NCBI GenBank assembly: GCA_943908475.1
Contig: CALTTG010000003.1
Coordinates: forward strand, 1-64,000
Length of the DNA: 64,000 nt
Reading direction: 5' to 3'
Source of the DNA: an uncultured Burkholderiales bacterium
GTDB taxonomy: Bacteria; Pseudomonadota; Gammaproteobacteria; Burkholderiales; Burkholderiaceae_C
In this document: piece by piece, positions 8,372 through 19,194 of the stretch
How the letters are laid out: each line of letters begins with the position of its first letter
Position numbering within the stretch: position 1 is the first letter of the stretch
The notes under the pieces: model-generated
What the model was told of the DNA's origin: nothing
Seen by the model: only the letters and a program-made list of their open reading frames with translations
The model's database searches: none
Position numbers and translations under genes: made by a program

Positions 8372-9058
8372 TCATGCGCACGGTCGATGCAGTGCGCTCA
8401 GTTGCCTGATTCTGGCACACACCCAGCGGGGTCTCTGATGGGGCAAAGCCCCCAGGTGCGGCCCATGAGGATTGCCGCGAAGGTAACGCTGCATCCACAC
8501 GGTTTTCATGCCCAGCCGCCTCACCGGCTTGAGGTTGGCGGGCGTGTCTTCCACAAACACACACCGGTGGGCCGGCAGCTTGAGACGGGCCAGCACCACC
8601 TTCATCATGCGCACATCGGGCTTGGGCCGCAGCTGGCCAAACACCCGCATGTCTTCGATGGAGACGATCGATTCAAACACCGACGCGAGGTCGAGGGCCG
8701 TGAGCACCCGACGCGCGTAGTTGGCTGGCGCGTTGGTGAGCAAGATCTTTCGGCCCGGCAGCCTGCGAAGCGCGGCCCGGTCCGCCGGCGGCATGAACAG
8801 CTGCGCCTCCAGGCCGGGCAACTGGTGGGTGTGGTGCAGGAAATGCGCGGCGCGGACGCCATGGTGACGCTCCAGCCCCAACAAGGTGGCACCGTAGCGC
8901 CGCCAGTAGTGCACCCGCAAGGCATCGGCCTGAGCCCTGGGCATGCCCAGGTGCTGCTCGATGTAATCGGTCATCGACGCATTGAGCCGCCCGAACACCG
9001 CTGCACTGGCGTCGTGCAGGGTGTTGTCGAGGTCGAAGAGCCAGACCGGCGAGGTCAC
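8372..9058 (-). CDS. HAD-family pyrimidine 5'-nucleotidase
   Basis: A 228-residue cytosolic haloacid-dehalogenase-fold phosphatase. The nucleophile motif FDLDNTLHD sits at the N-terminus. Motif II is KILLTNAP, the Lys of motif III lies in RPKPD, and the metal aspartates are in VFVEDTPANL. This is the pyrimidine 5'-nucleotidase branch (SDT1/PpaG-like), commonly found between argB and slmA. The start codon is GTG (9056-9058), two bases after the argB stop, so translation is probably coupled. Its physiological nucleotide substrate is not fixed by the sequence. Confidence 0.88.
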   Translation of the reverse strand: MTSPVWLFDLDNTLHDASAAVFGRLNASMTDYIEQHLGMPRAQADALRVHYWRRYGATLLGLERHHGVRAAHFLHHTHQLPGLEAQLFMPPADRAALRRLPGRKILLTNAPANYARRVLTALDLASVFESIVSIEDMRVFGQLRPKPDVRMMKVVLARLKLPAHRCVFVEDTPANLKPVRRLGMKTVWMQRYLRGNPHGPHLGALPHQRPRWVCARIRQLSALHRPCA

Positions 9059-9060
9059 GC

Positions 9061-10074
<1,014 letters not shown>

Positions 10075-10158
10075 TCAACCAGGAACCGTGCTGGTGCGTC
10101 AAGGAATCGGGGCATGATGGCAACCGTCATCACCCGAACCCATCCACTGGAGATTGTT

Positions 10159-10470
10159 GTGAACACGAACCGATTTGTGCTGCCCTCCTTGCGTGCCAGC
10201 GCCAGTGCGCTGGTGCTGGGCCTGGGGCTGATCGCCAGCGCCCACGCTCAATCGGTGGACGGTGAAGTCAAGAAAATCGATGAAGCCACCGGCAAGGTGA
10301 CGCTGAAGCACGGGGAAATCAAAAACCTCGACATGCCCGCCATGCAAATGTCGTTTCGCGTGGCCGACCCCGCCTTCTTGAAGAAGGTTCAGGTCGGCGA
10401 CAAGGTGACTTTCACGGCCGACAAGGTGGGGGGGCAGTTCACCGTGACCACCATCGACGTCAAGAAGTGA
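10159..10470 (+). CDS. CusF-like periplasmic copper-binding protein
   Basis: A 103-residue exported protein with a GTG start. A GGAG ribosome site precedes the GTG, and the upstream ATG gives an implausible N-terminus. A signal peptide ending AHA-Q is followed by a small CusF barrel: GEVKKIDEATGKVTLKHGEI, then NLDMPAMQMSFRV. The His and the two Met ligands of CusF are present. Its cation-pi tryptophan is replaced by methionine, as in many homologues. It should bind Cu(I) or Ag(I) in the periplasm. No efflux pump lies beside it; a terminator follows. Confidence 0.85.
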   Translation: MNTNRFVLPSLRASASALVLGLGLIASAHAQSVDGEVKKIDEATGKVTLKHGEIKNLDMPAMQMSFRVADPAFLKKVQVGDKVTFTADKVGGQFTVTTIDVKK

Positions 10471-10497
10471 GCCGCGAAGACACCACGCGGCACCACG

Positions 10498-10531
10498 AAA
10501 AAGGCCCCAGACGTGAACCTGGGGCCTTTTT
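10498..10531. terminator. Bidirectional Rho-independent terminator
   Basis: Five A residues, GGCCCCAG (10503-10510), an eight-base loop, CTGGGGCC (10519-10526) and five T residues. It separates the convergent cusF-like and DedA-like genes. The 170 bases after it hold nothing recognisable. Confidence 0.9.
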
Positions 10532-10698
10532 GCCAGATGGGTCCTCCCCGGACTGTACTGGTGCGATGACAGCGAAGCGCCGACTCGTTGTGTGATGTGA
10601 TTCATTCGGCGCTGGTGTGAAGTTTAGCGCACAGATCCCATGAACATGTGATCTGCGACCGAGGGCATACGTTACAAGTTGCAAGCAAATGGCAGGCC

Positions 10699-11217
10699 TC
10701 AAAACACCGCCTGCAGCAGGGCGGTCGCCGTGACATAGCGCATGAACTTGCCCAACGCCATGTACACCACGCAGGGCCCCAAAGGCAGGCGCAGCCACCC
10801 TGCGGCGGCACACAAGGGGTCGCCCACCACCGGCAGCCAGGACAGCAGGCATGCCTTGGGGCCCCACTCAGCCATCCAGCGCCGGGCGCGCAGGGGGGCC
10901 GCGTCGGGGGATGAATTCAGCGCCGGCCCGGATTCGGCCCGCTGCCTCGCTCGCCAGGCGCTGTGCGCCCGCTCCGCGCCTCGCCCCATCCACCACGAGA
11001 TCACCCCGCCCAGGGTGTTGCCCAATGTGGCCACGCCGATGGCCGGCCAGAACAACTCGGGCTGCATCTTCACCAACGCAAACACCGCTGGCTCAGACCC
11101 CATGGGCAGCAAGGTGGCCGAGACCAGGGCCACCACGAACACCCCGGTGAGCCCCACCTGGGGAATGGAGAACCAAGCCAGGCAGGCCGCCACCGTCGAA
11201 TGCAACCAGACGTCCAT
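10699..11217 (-). CDS. YqaA/DedA-like inner-membrane protein
   Basis: A 172-residue membrane protein of the VTT/DedA-related YqaA group. There are hydrophobic segments near 10-40 and 50-75 and at the C-terminus. The family-like features are SATLLPMGSEPAV, GNTLGGVISWWMGRG and WLPVVGDPLCAAAGWLRL. Such proteins are thought to act in membrane lipid handling, but the substrate is unknown. The ATG at 11215-11217 is chosen because the upstream in-frame extension is arginine-rich and overlaps the promoter of the divergent dusB gene. Confidence 0.85.
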   Translation of the reverse strand: MDVWLHSTVAACLAWFSIPQVGLTGVFVVALVSATLLPMGSEPAVFALVKMQPELFWPAIGVATLGNTLGGVISWWMGRGAERAHSAWRARQRAESGPALNSSPDAAPLRARRWMAEWGPKACLLSWLPVVGDPLCAAAGWLRLPLGPCVVYMALGKFMRYVTATALLQAVF

Positions 11218-11280
11218 GCGCCCTCCTCGCTCGCATTGTCGCCATTTCAGGCGCCCCCGGCCGGCCCCTGAAAAAAGTGC

Positions 11281-11309
11281 TCGCCAGCACCGGCCCCAGC
11301 CGCTATAAT
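11281..11309 (+). promoter_or_regulatory. sigma70-type promoter of dusB-fis
   Basis: A perfect -10 box TATAAT (11304-11309) is preceded at 17 bases by a weak -35, TCGCCA (11281-11286). Transcription would start near 11316 and leave a leader of about 130 bases before dusB. The match is seen; use of this promoter is inferred. Confidence 0.6.
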
Positions 11310-11444
11310 CTGCCTCTTTTTTGAGCAGCCCTGATCGGCAAACGGCAGCCCGCGCACGCAAGTGGCGCACCTTCGCTGTCGCCTTCGGTCGGGGCTTTGG
11401 CGTCTTGGGCCCCGCGCTCGCGCCGCCCTTGCCTTATTTGGTTC

Positions 11445-12521
11445 ATGCAAATCGGTCCCCACGTCCTGCCCAATGGCCTGTTCGTGGCCCCCATGGCGGG
11501 GGTCACCGATCGGCCATTTCGCATGCTGTGCAAAAAGCTGGGCGCCGGGTACGCCGTCAGCGAGATGGTGACCTCGCGCAAAGACCTGTGGAACAGCCTG
11601 AAGACCTCGCGCCGGGCCAACCATGAGGGTGAAACAGCCCCCATTGCCGTGCAGATTGCCGGCACCGATGCCGCCATGATGGCCGAGGCAGCCGCCTACA
11701 ACATCGACCGTGGCGCACAGATCATCGACATCAACATGGGGTGTCCGGCCAAGAAGGTGTGCAACAAATGGGCGGGTTCGGCCTTGATGCAAGACGAGAC
11801 CTTGGCCTTGCAGATCGTGGAGGCGGTGGTGCAGGCCTGCCAGCCACACGGCGTGCCGGTGACCCTGAAAATGCGCACCGGCTGGAGCGCGTCGAACAAG
11901 AACGCAGAACGCATCGCCCGTGCCGCCGAAAGCGCCGGCATTGCCATGCTGACGGTGCACGGCCGAACCCGTGAACAAGGCTACAAAGGGCAGGCCGAAT
12001 ACGACACCATCGCAGCCGTCAAGTCGGCGGTCAGGGTGCCCGTCGTGGCCAACGGCGACATCACCAGCCCGGAAAAGGCCCTGGCTGTTCTGCAGCACAC
12101 GGGCGCCGATGCCCTGATGGTGGGCCGTGCCGCCCAAGGGCGGCCCTGGATTTTTGGCGACATCGACCACTTCTTGCGCACGGGCGAGCACCGCGCCGCG
12201 CCGTTGACGCGCCAGGTTCAGCAGTGGCTGCTGGAGCACCTCCACGACCACTACGGGCTGTATGGCGAATTCGCGGGGGTGCGCACCGCCCGCAAGCACA
12301 TCGGGTGGGCGGTTCGCGCTTTGCCGGGTGGCGAGGCCTTCCGCGCCCACATGAACACCCTCGACAGTTGCGCCAGCCAGGTGCAAGCCGTCACCGATTT
12401 TTTTGACCGATTGGCCGTCGATCACGATCGATGCCCCATCAGCCCGGACGCCTCCCACAACGATGCGTCTGACGACACCGACGCGGCAGACACCGAACGG
12501 GTGGCCTGCCACGCGAATTGA
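11445..12521 (+). CDS. dusB: tRNA-dihydrouridine synthase B
   Basis: A 358-residue FMN enzyme that reduces uridine to dihydrouridine in the tRNA D-loop. Visible motifs are NGLFVAPMAGVTDRPFRMLC, the signature NMGCPAKKVCNKWAGSALM with the catalytic cysteine, LKMRTGW, and GRAAQGRPWIF in the phosphate-binding region. The start MQIGPHVLPN at 11445 fits DusB; the upstream extension is not supported. The last 35 residues are an acidic, unconserved tail. It is the first gene of the dusB-fis operon, six bases before fis. Confidence 0.93.
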   Translation: MQIGPHVLPNGLFVAPMAGVTDRPFRMLCKKLGAGYAVSEMVTSRKDLWNSLKTSRRANHEGETAPIAVQIAGTDAAMMAEAAAYNIDRGAQIIDINMGCPAKKVCNKWAGSALMQDETLALQIVEAVVQACQPHGVPVTLKMRTGWSASNKNAERIARAAESAGIAMLTVHGRTREQGYKGQAEYDTIAAVKSAVRVPVVANGDITSPEKALAVLQHTGADALMVGRAAQGRPWIFGDIDHFLRTGEHRAAPLTRQVQQWLLEHLHDHYGLYGEFAGVRTARKHIGWAVRALPGGEAFRAHMNTLDSCASQVQAVTDFFDRLAVDHDRCPISPDASHNDASDDTDAADTERVACHAN

Positions 12522-12527
12522 CACGAC

Positions 12528-12764
12528 ATGAGCAAGAAAAACATCCACGAATGCATCACCGACAACCTGGAGAGCTACTTCCAGGACCTGCGGGGTGCCG
12601 AACCCCATGGGGTCTATGACATGGTGCTGGCCGCCGTGGAAAAGCCCATGTTGGAGCTCGTGATGGCGCGGGCCGAAGGCAATCAGTCCAAGGCCGCCGA
12701 CTGGCTGGGCATCAACCGCAACACCCTGCGCCGCAAGCTGCTCGATCACAAACTCATCAAGTGA
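12528..12764 (+). CDS. fis: DNA-binding protein Fis
   Basis: A 78-residue nucleoid protein and transcription regulator. The Fis C-terminal helix-turn-helix is clear: GNQSKAADWLGINRNTLRRK, preceded by EKPMLELVMARAEG. The length is that of betaproteobacterial Fis, shorter than the 98 residues of E. coli. It follows dusB by six bases, the classic dusB-fis pairing, and purH comes 62 bases later. Confidence 0.94.
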   Translation: MSKKNIHECITDNLESYFQDLRGAEPHGVYDMVLAAVEKPMLELVMARAEGNQSKAADWLGINRNTLRRKLLDHKLIK

Positions 12765-12826
12765 GCCTTGGGCTCGCTGATCCACCTTTTGTCTGATTTC
12801 ACGCTCTTTGAACCGAAGGAACCCAC

Positions 12827-14416
12827 ATGGCTTTGACCGCCCTGCTGTCCGTGTCCGACAAGACCGGCATCGTTGAATTTGCCCAGGCGCTGCACGCCCA
12901 AGGCGTGCGCCTGCTGTCCACCGGCGGCACTGCCAAGCTGCTGGCCGACAAGGGCCTGCCCGTGACCGAAGTGGCCGAGATCACCGGATTCCCCGAAATG
13001 CTGGACGGCCGCGTGAAGACGCTGCACCCGCGCGTGCACGGCGGCATCCTGGCCCGCCGCGACCTGCCCGAGCACATGGCCGCCCTGAAGGAACACGGCA
13101 TCGACACCATCGACCTGCTGGTGGTCAACCTCTACCCCTTCGCCCAAGCCACCGCCCAGGCCGACTGCACCCTGGCCCACGCCATCGAGAACATCGACAT
13201 CGGTGGCCCCACCATGCTGCGCTCGGCCGCCAAGAACTGGCAGGACGTGGCCGTGATCATCGACCCGGTCGACTACGAGCAGGTGCTGACCGAAATGAAG
13301 GCCGGCCAGATCACCCGCACCACCAAGTTCATGCTGGCCAAGAAGGTGTTCGCCCACACCGCCGCCTACGACGGCATGATCACCAACTACCTGACCTCGC
13401 TGGAAGCCGGCTCGGAGCTGGCCACCGAGGCCGTGCCCGCCAAGGCTGAGTACCCGGCTGTGTACAACCTGCAGCTGCACAAGGTGCAGGGCATGCGTTA
13501 CGGCGAGAACCCGCACCAGAGCGCCGCCTTCTACCGCGAAGCTGCGCCCGTGGTCAGCACCCTGGCCAACTGGACGCAGATCCAAGGCAAGGAGCTGAGC
13601 TTCAACAACATCGCCGACGCCGATGCCGCCTGGGAGTGCGTGAAGGCCTTTGAAGCCCCCGCCTGCGTGATCATCAAGCACGCCAACCCGTGCGGCGTGG
13701 CCGTGGGTGCCGGCCCGCTGGAGGCCTACACCAAGGCCCTCAAGACCGACCCCACGAGCGCGTTCGGCGGCATCATGGCCTTCAACCGCGTGGTCGATGC
13801 CGACGTGATCGAGGCCATCAACGCCAACAAGCAGTTCGTGGAAGTGGTGATCGCACCGAAGTTCACCGACGCTGCCCGCGCCGCGTATGCCAGCAAGCAG
13901 AACGTCCGCCTGCTGGAAGTGCCCCTGACCGATGCCACACGCACCCTGGGCAACGCCCTGGACTTCAAGCGCGTGGGCGGCGGCATGCTGCTGCAGTCCA
14001 GCGACAACATCGACCTGGTCGGTGACATCAAGGTGGTGAGCAAACTGCAACCCACCGCCGAGCAACTCAAGGACATGCTGTTCGCGTGGACCGTGGCGCG
14101 CTTCGTCAAGAGCAACGCCATCGTCTTCTGCAAGGACGGCATGACCATGGGCGTGGGCGCCGGCCAGATGAGCCGCCTGGACTCGGCCCGCATCGCCAGC
14201 ATCAAGGCCCAGCACGCCGGCCTGACCCTGCAAGGCAGCGCCGTGGCGTCAGACGCCTTCTTCCCGTTCCGTGACGGCCTGGACGTGGTGGTCGATGCAG
14301 GCGCCACCTGCGTGATTCACCCGGGTGGCTCGATGCGCGACGACGAAGTGATCGCCGCCGCCGACGAGCGTGGCATCGCCATGGTGTTCACCGGCACCCG
14401 CCACTTCCGTCATTGA
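12827..14416 (+). CDS. purH: Bifunctional AICAR formyltransferase / IMP cyclohydrolase
   Basis: A 529-residue cytosolic enzyme for the last two steps of purine synthesis. The N-terminal IMP cyclohydrolase part (1-200) begins [19 protein letters not shown] and includes the loop [11 protein letters not shown]. The C-terminal transformylase part holds [12 protein letters not shown], the catalytic KHANPCG (Lys and His) and [19 protein letters not shown] ribosome site precedes the ATG. Codon use is strongly biased to G/C third positions, as in highly expressed genes. It follows fis in the same direction. Confidence 0.97.
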   Translation: MALTALLSVSDKTGIVEFAQALHAQGVRLLSTGGTAKLLADKGLPVTEVAEITGFPEMLDGRVKTLHPRVHGGILARRDLPEHMAALKEHGIDTIDLLVVNLYPFAQATAQADCTLAHAIENIDIGGPTMLRSAAKNWQDVAVIIDPVDYEQVLTEMKAGQITRTTKFMLAKKVFAHTAAYDGMITNYLTSLEAGSELATEAVPAKAEYPAVYNLQLHKVQGMRYGENPHQSAAFYREAAPVVSTLANWTQIQGKELSFNNIADADAAWECVKAFEAPACVIIKHANPCGVAVGAGPLEAYTKALKTDPTSAFGGIMAFNRVVDADVIEAINANKQFVEVVIAPKFTDAARAAYASKQNVRLLEVPLTDATRTLGNALDFKRVGGGMLLQSSDNIDLVGDIKVVSKLQPTAEQLKDMLFAWTVARFVKSNAIVFCKDGMTMGVGAGQMSRLDSARIASIKAQHAGLTLQGSAVASDAFFPFRDGLDVVVDAGATCVIHPGGSMRDDEVIAAADERGIAMVFTGTRHFRH

Positions 14417-14453
14417 TCTGACGGTGCCGCCTGTGCGCCTGGCGACGTCAGGC

Positions 14454-15140
14454 TCAGGGGCGGCCCACCAATTGCACCGCGTCCACCTGCTTGGTGCCCG
14501 GCGCCACCGCGTTGGCAAACACCAGCTTGACCGACGTCACCTTGTAGGGCGTGGACTCGAACTGTCGGGTGAACCAGGTGCGGTTGCCGCGCCATTCGGG
14601 CGAGACATCGCTTTCGCCCGCCCAGATGGTGTACGACTGACCGGCCTCGTCCTGCACCTCGACGCGGGTGATGGACTTGACCGTCGCATCGCCCAGCATG
14701 GCCACGCGAATTTCACTGGCGTGCACCGGTTGAGCGAAGGTGGCCGTCAACCAGTCGGTGCCTTGGTTGTCATGCAAGTTGCGCCACGCGTTGCCATTGA
14801 CCGTGCCCGTGGCGTTCATGGGCGAGCGGTCAGGGTCTGACATGGCGTGTGCCGATGAGGCATCCCCCAACGACGAGCCCGCGGTGGCCTGAACGGCCCA
14901 CTGCGCGGCTGTGTCGCTGATGTAGCCCTCTTCCATGGCCTCGTAAGCCTGACGAGAGGCATCGTCCACGGCCACGGTCTGCTCCAAAGGCGGAGGGGGA
15001 GCAAGTTCGGTCGTGGCGGCGGCCTGACTGGCGGCCGCATCCTGGCGGGCATCGGAGGACGACGTGGCCAGGGTGGCGCGCTCACTGCAGGCCGACAGTG
15101 CGGTTGCGAGGGTCAGGCACATCCAGAAAGGACGGTTCAC
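14454..15140 (-). CDS. Lipoprotein with discoidin-like C-terminal domain
   Basis: A 228-residue putative lipoprotein. I place the start at the GTG of 15138-15140, which has a GGAG site; a longer in-frame extension is not plausible. The signal peptide ends ALSAC-SE, a lipobox. An Ala/Pro-rich linker follows, and residues 85-228 look like a galactose-binding/discoidin-type beta sandwich (DNQGTDWLTATFAQPVHASE, VEVQDEAGQSYTIWAG, VTSVKLVFAN). It might bind sugars or peptidoglycan at the envelope. It converges on purH and is divergent from ruvC. Function unknown. Confidence 0.65.
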   Translation of the reverse strand: MNRPFWMCLTLATALSACSERATLATSSSDARQDAAASQAAATTELAPPPPLEQTVAVDDASRQAYEAMEEGYISDTAAQWAVQATAGSSLGDASSAHAMSDPDRSPMNATGTVNGNAWRNLHDNQGTDWLTATFAQPVHASEIRVAMLGDATVKSITRVEVQDEAGQSYTIWAGESDVSPEWRGNRTWFTRQFESTPYKVTSVKLVFANAVAPGTKQVDAVQLVGRP

Positions 15141-15289
15141 GCTCAATGCTCCATGAAGGCAAAACAGGTGGCAGCGTGTCCAGACGGACAGCCCTTGCGC
15201 ACCACCAGAGCCGGCATCATGCCGCGAGACCGCAGCCGAGTTAAGGGGGCTGTTTCCCCTCCCCCCCTCAAACACGGGAGGGGGGCGGT

Positions 15290-15859
15290 ATGCTCTTGCC
15301 CACGATGAGAATCCTTGGCATTGACCCCGGCTTGCAGACCACCGGCTTTGGCGTGATCGACGCCGATGGCCCCCGCCTGACCTACGTGGCCAGCGGAACC
15401 ATCAAGACCAAAGAGGCCGCGCAGGGTGACTTGCCAGGGCGGCTGAAGCTGATTTTTGACGGGGTGCGAGAAGTGGTGAGCACCTACCAGCCCTCAGAGG
15501 CGTCGGTCGAGATCGTGTTCGTGAACGTGAACCCCCAATCGACGCTGCTGCTGGGCCAGGCACGGGGTGCCGCCATCGCGGGCTTGCTGTCTCAAGCGCA
15601 AGCCCCTGCCGTGGCCGAGTACACGGCCTTGCAAATGAAAAAGGCCGTGGTGGGACACGGCCATGCGGCCAAAGCGCAGATTCGGCACATGGTGATGCGG
15701 CTGCTGCACCTGCCCCGAGAGCCGCACAACGATGCCGCCGACGCGCTGGGCCTGGCCATTTGCCATGCACATGCCGGTCAAGCCATGGCCCAGATGGCCA
15801 AAGCCACCGAGCTGACCCGACGCACGCACGCCCAGATCAAGGGCGGCCGCGTCTATTGA
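15290..15859 (+). CDS. ruvC: Holliday junction resolvase RuvC
   Basis: A 189-residue endonuclease that resolves Holliday junctions with RuvAB. The catalytic acidic residues are visible in RILGIDPG (first Asp), ASVEIVFVN (Glu) and [13 protein letters not shown] (final acidic cluster). The ATG at 15290 has a strong GGAGG site eight bases upstream, whereas the internal ATG at 15305 has none, so the longer form is preferred. No ruvA or ruvB follows within the window. Confidence 0.95.
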   Translation: MLLPTMRILGIDPGLQTTGFGVIDADGPRLTYVASGTIKTKEAAQGDLPGRLKLIFDGVREVVSTYQPSEASVEIVFVNVNPQSTLLLGQARGAAIAGLLSQAQAPAVAEYTALQMKKAVVGHGHAAKAQIRHMVMRLLHLPREPHNDAADALGLAICHAHAGQAMAQMAKATELTRRTHAQIKGGRVY

Positions 15860-15862
15860 GGG

Positions 15863-16951
15863 TCATTGGCCCTCTTTGATCATGCGGCCCGAGGCGGCCT
15901 GGATCGGCCGAGCGTTCATCGGGTAGAGGCGTGAGAACACCCCGATCTGCTCGCGCGACATTTGGGCCGGCTGCTTCAGCACCATCCACAAGACGCCCTC
16001 CGAACACGGTGGGGTCGTGAGCGAGCCCATGTAGGTGAAGTACTGGCGGTCTTCCGGCAGCATCAGGCTCACATCCATCATGACCGGGGCGTACTGCTCG
16101 TAACCTTTTTCCAAGGGCAAACTGTTCCACACCAGCTGAACCATGGGGTGCTGCTTGCCCTGGTCCATCAGGACGGCGACCACCGCAAGCTTGCCGTCGA
16201 CGTCTTTGTGCACCAGGTGGGCCACCATCTCGAACTGTCGACCGTTGATGCGCTCTTCACTGGGGCGGTGGAAGTGGAACTGCAGCAGCTCGTATCGACG
16301 GCCCAGCACCGTGATGCTGTTACCAGGGTCCAGGTTGACCTGCACCGTGTGCCCGTTGTCGATGACCCGGAAAGGCGTGGCTCGGTAATCGAACTGAATG
16401 GGCTCGAGTTGAACCTTGATGCCATCGCGGATGTCGATGGGGCTTTGCCGTTTGCCCAACATGCATTGCTGGAACTCCGGCTTCAGCCGCCCCCAGCTTT
16501 CAGGCCCCGTGTCGCCGCTGTAGGCCCAATGCACATCGTGCCCATGGCTGCCCGCGCGGTGGGCGCTCGCTGCCGCCACGGCCTGGGCCGAATTGCCATG
16601 CGCGTCGGCCCCATGGGATGGCGCCGCCTTGGGCTTGGCACGCGCGGGTGCAGGCGCCGGGCGAGGGCTCACACGCACCACCGCCGCCGGTTCATTCTTG
16701 GACCGGACCTCGGCGATCTTCTGGTCGATCAGGTCTCGCAACTCGGTCATGGACACCCCCGCCGCAGCAGGACGCTCGGCCACTGCCTCGGGTTTGGGGG
16801 CGGGCTCCGTGCGAGTGACTTTGGCGCTGGCCTTGGGCGTGCTCGCATGGGCATCGCCATGGCCACCACCGTGGCCATCGGCCGCATGGGCGACACCCGA
16901 CAGGGTCAGCAAAACAGCGCAGAGCCAGGGGCTCACAGGGGGTCTGGACAT
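15863..16951 (-). CDS. Alpha-carbonic anhydrase with long His/Ala-rich N-terminal region
   Basis: A 362-residue exported zinc enzyme interconverting CO2 and bicarbonate. A signal peptide ends AHAADG. A histidine/glycine-rich stretch, a lysine/proline-rich linker and a short helix (MTELRDLIDQKIAEVRSK) fill roughly residues 24-140. The catalytic domain follows: HWAYSGDTGPESWG, RQSPIDIRDG, then zinc ligands in LQFHFHRPSEE and VAHLVHKD, and the late TTPPCSEGVLW. The start has a GGGAGA site. The N-terminal extension, about 115 residues, is longer than in typical bacterial alpha-CAs. It converges on ruvC. Confidence 0.92.
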   Translation of the reverse strand: MSRPPVSPWLCAVLLTLSGVAHAADGHGGGHGDAHASTPKASAKVTRTEPAPKPEAVAERPAAAGVSMTELRDLIDQKIAEVRSKNEPAAVVRVSPRPAPAPARAKPKAAPSHGADAHGNSAQAVAAASAHRAGSHGHDVHWAYSGDTGPESWGRLKPEFQQCMLGKRQSPIDIRDGIKVQLEPIQFDYRATPFRVIDNGHTVQVNLDPGNSITVLGRRYELLQFHFHRPSEERINGRQFEMVAHLVHKDVDGKLAVVAVLMDQGKQHPMVQLVWNSLPLEKGYEQYAPVMMDVSLMLPEDRQYFTYMGSLTTPPCSEGVLWMVLKQPAQMSREQIGVFSRLYPMNARPIQAASGRMIKEGQ

Positions 16952-17032
16952 CTTGGGTTCTCCCGTTCTACTCGGTGCTTTTCGACCGGAGAAACCCTCA
17001 ACTTGAGCGCCCAAGGGCACTCGTCAAAAGTG

Positions 17033-17366
17033 TGAAGTCAGCCGATAGGCCGGATTCTGTGCAGTCCGTCACTTCTCAGTGCCGAACTGTGACCGCCATT
17101 CCTCTGGGCCGCCTGTCGCCAGGGCGGCTCAATGCCACCTACCCGCACACTCCCCGAGCCAGGTCAACGTGTGCCTATTTGGTGTTGCTGCGCGTAGAGA
17201 TTGCCCGTTTCACCCGAACTCAATCGGCTCGTCTCTGTTGCTCTGATCCTCACCTCACGGTGGAGAGGTGTTACCTCCTACGCCGCTCTGTGCAGTCCGG
17301 ACCTTCCTCCAGTGCGCCCTTTCGGGCCTCGCACCAGCGGCGGTCTGGCTGACTTCACCTGCGCAT
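17033..17366 (-). ncRNA. rnpB: RNase P RNA, bacterial type A
   Basis: The catalytic RNA that trims 5' leaders from tRNA precursors. On the minus strand the 5' part contains GGAGGAAGGTCCGGACTGC (17292-17310), the conserved P4 strand. The 3' part contains ACAGAATCCGGCCTATCGGC near 17042-17061, the other half of P4. The ends GAAGTCAGCC and GGCTGACTTC pair as helix P1. The length, about 334 bases, is normal. It lies just downstream of dsbD on the same strand. The ends are estimated to within about five bases. Confidence 0.95.
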
Positions 17367-17388
17367 TATCGCCGGGGGTGGCCCCGAT

Positions 17389-19068
17389 TCACAGGCCCGC
17401 GAGGGCCATGGCCTTCAAAAAGGCGTCTGCCGGCTTGAAACCAATCACGCGCGCCGCAGGCACCGCCTGACCTTGGGCGTCGTAGAACACGATGCCAGGC
17501 GGGCCGAACAAGTCAAACCGCTTGAGCAAGGCCCGGTCGTCGGCGTTGTGGGCCGTCACATCGGCCTGCAACAGCAGGGCCGCTTGCAACCCGGCTTGCA
17601 CCCGTGGGTCGCTGAAGGTCTCACGCTCCATCTCGATGCAGGCCACGCACCAGTCGGCGTAAAAGTCCAGCATGACCGGGCGTCCGGCCTGGCGGGCCTG
17701 GGCCAAGGCGGCCTCCAATTCGGCCACGTTGCGCACCTTCTGGAAGGGCAAGGCGCTCTGGTGGCTGGTTGGGGCACTGCCCATGCCCAACCACTGGGTG
17801 CTGACGTAGGGCCAGGCGGGGCGGGCAATCCACACGGCCATGCCCAGCATCAAGACGCCAAACACCGCCTTGACCGCCGTCATCCAAGGGCCCGTGCGCG
17901 GCAGCAAGCTACCCGCCGACAGGCCCACGAGCAGCAAGGGCACGCTCATGCCCCATGCCATGGCGTAAAGCGCCGCCGCGCCCAGGGTCACGTCGCCCGT
18001 CTGGCTGATGTAGAGCAAGGCCCCGGCCAGCGGCGCCGACACGCAGGGGCTGACCACCAAGGCCGAGACCACCCCCATGGCGAACACACTGATGAAGCGC
18101 CCCCCCGGCAAGCGATTGCTGCCCTCGCCCAACCAGGTTTGAACCGAGGCGGGCAAACGCAGTTCGTACAGGCCGAACATCGACAGGGCCAACAGCACCA
18201 TCAAGGCCGCAAAGCCCAGCAAGACCCATGGGTGTTGCAGGTAGGCGGCCAGCCCCTGCCCCAGCAGCCCTGCCACCACGCCCAAGGCGGTGTAGACCAA
18301 GGCCATGCCTTGCGAATAGGCCAATGCCAACGCAAACCCGCGCGCCCGGCTGACTTGTTCGCGTTGCCCCACGATGATGGAGGACAAGATGGGCACCATG
18401 GGCAACACACAGGGTGTCAAGGACAGCAAGACTCCCGCCAGCAAGAAGGCCCCGGCCACGCGCCACACGCTGCCCGAGGCCAAGGCCTGCGCGATGCCAC
18501 GGTCGTCTTCGGCCGATGGCGAGACCGCCGCGGGCGACGAGGCCATCGACACGTCATCACCACCGCCCTCGCCCGCCGCCCCAGAGCCCGGCATCACCGA
18601 CACCACGCGGGCGCCCTCGGCGATCGAGAGCTGGAACTGCTTTTTTTGCGGTGGGTAGCACAAACCGGCATCGGCACACCCCTGGTAGGTGACCTCGACG
18701 TTCACCGTGCCCGGCGGCGTGCCGGGCGCAGGCTGCCAATGGGCCGACACCGGCCCGTGATAGACCTCCAGCTCCTTGCCAAACGTCTCGTCAAACTTGC
18801 GCTCGCCCGGCGGCAAACTCAGGCGGCCCGTGACGCTGGCCGGACGGGTTTGCACCTGCATGCGCTCTTGGTAGAGGTAGGTGGCTGGAGCGGCCAGGAA
18901 GTCGAGCTGCAGTCGACCGTCGGGTGCGGCTCGGGCCGTCAGGCGGAAGGCCTGGTCGGCCGGCAGGAACTCTTGTGCCTGGGCGGGCATGAACCCCAGC
19001 AGGCACAGCCCAATCACCCACCAGCTCGCAAACCAGCCACGAGGACACACAAGGCGAAAGACGGACAT
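17389..19068 (-). CDS. dsbD: Thiol:disulfide interchange protein DsbD
   Basis: A 559-residue inner-membrane protein that carries electrons from cytosolic thioredoxin to periplasmic DsbC/CcmG-type partners. It has a signal peptide (1-31), then an immunoglobulin-like N-terminal domain with the redox pair in [10 protein letters not shown]. The eight-helix membrane domain holds its cysteines in [11 protein letters not shown] and [10 protein letters not shown]. The C-terminal thioredoxin-like domain has [13 protein letters not shown] (CVAC active site). All three cysteine pairs are present, so it should be functional. rnpB follows on the same strand, and cysK diverges. Confidence 0.94.
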   Translation of the reverse strand: MSVFRLVCPRGWFASWWVIGLCLLGFMPAQAQEFLPADQAFRLTARAAPDGRLQLDFLAAPATYLYQERMQVQTRPASVTGRLSLPPGERKFDETFGKELEVYHGPVSAHWQPAPGTPPGTVNVEVTYQGCADAGLCYPPQKKQFQLSIAEGARVVSVMPGSGAAGEGGGDDVSMASSPAAVSPSAEDDRGIAQALASGSVWRVAGAFLLAGVLLSLTPCVLPMVPILSSIIVGQREQVSRARGFALALAYSQGMALVYTALGVVAGLLGQGLAAYLQHPWVLLGFAALMVLLALSMFGLYELRLPASVQTWLGEGSNRLPGGRFISVFAMGVVSALVVSPCVSAPLAGALLYISQTGDVTLGAAALYAMAWGMSVPLLLVGLSAGSLLPRTGPWMTAVKAVFGVLMLGMAVWIARPAWPYVSTQWLGMGSAPTSHQSALPFQKVRNVAELEAALAQARQAGRPVMLDFYADWCVACIEMERETFSDPRVQAGLQAALLLQADVTAHNADDRALLKRFDLFGPPGIVFYDAQGQAVPAARVIGFKPADAFLKAMALAGL

Positions 19069-19194
19069 GATGGGCTCGATCGGAAGTGCAGCGTCAAGGG
19101 CCTCAGTATGTCGCAGGCGTCAAGGCCCGCGCCTGGGCAGGGACACCCAGCTCATGCACAATCGAACGATCATTCCCAGCCCTGGAGACCTCGC

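Noticed and set aside
19162..19175. TCGAACGATCATTC upstream of cysK, resembling the TetR operators
   Set aside because: It matches only one half of the palindrome, and cysK has no obvious link to fatty acid control, so it is probably chance.
17473..19194. Very long plus-strand reading frame in phase with cysK
   Set aside because: It is antisense to dsbD and has shadow-type composition (His/Gln/Gly-rich). Only the part from the ATG at 19195 is cysK, which has its own ribosome site.
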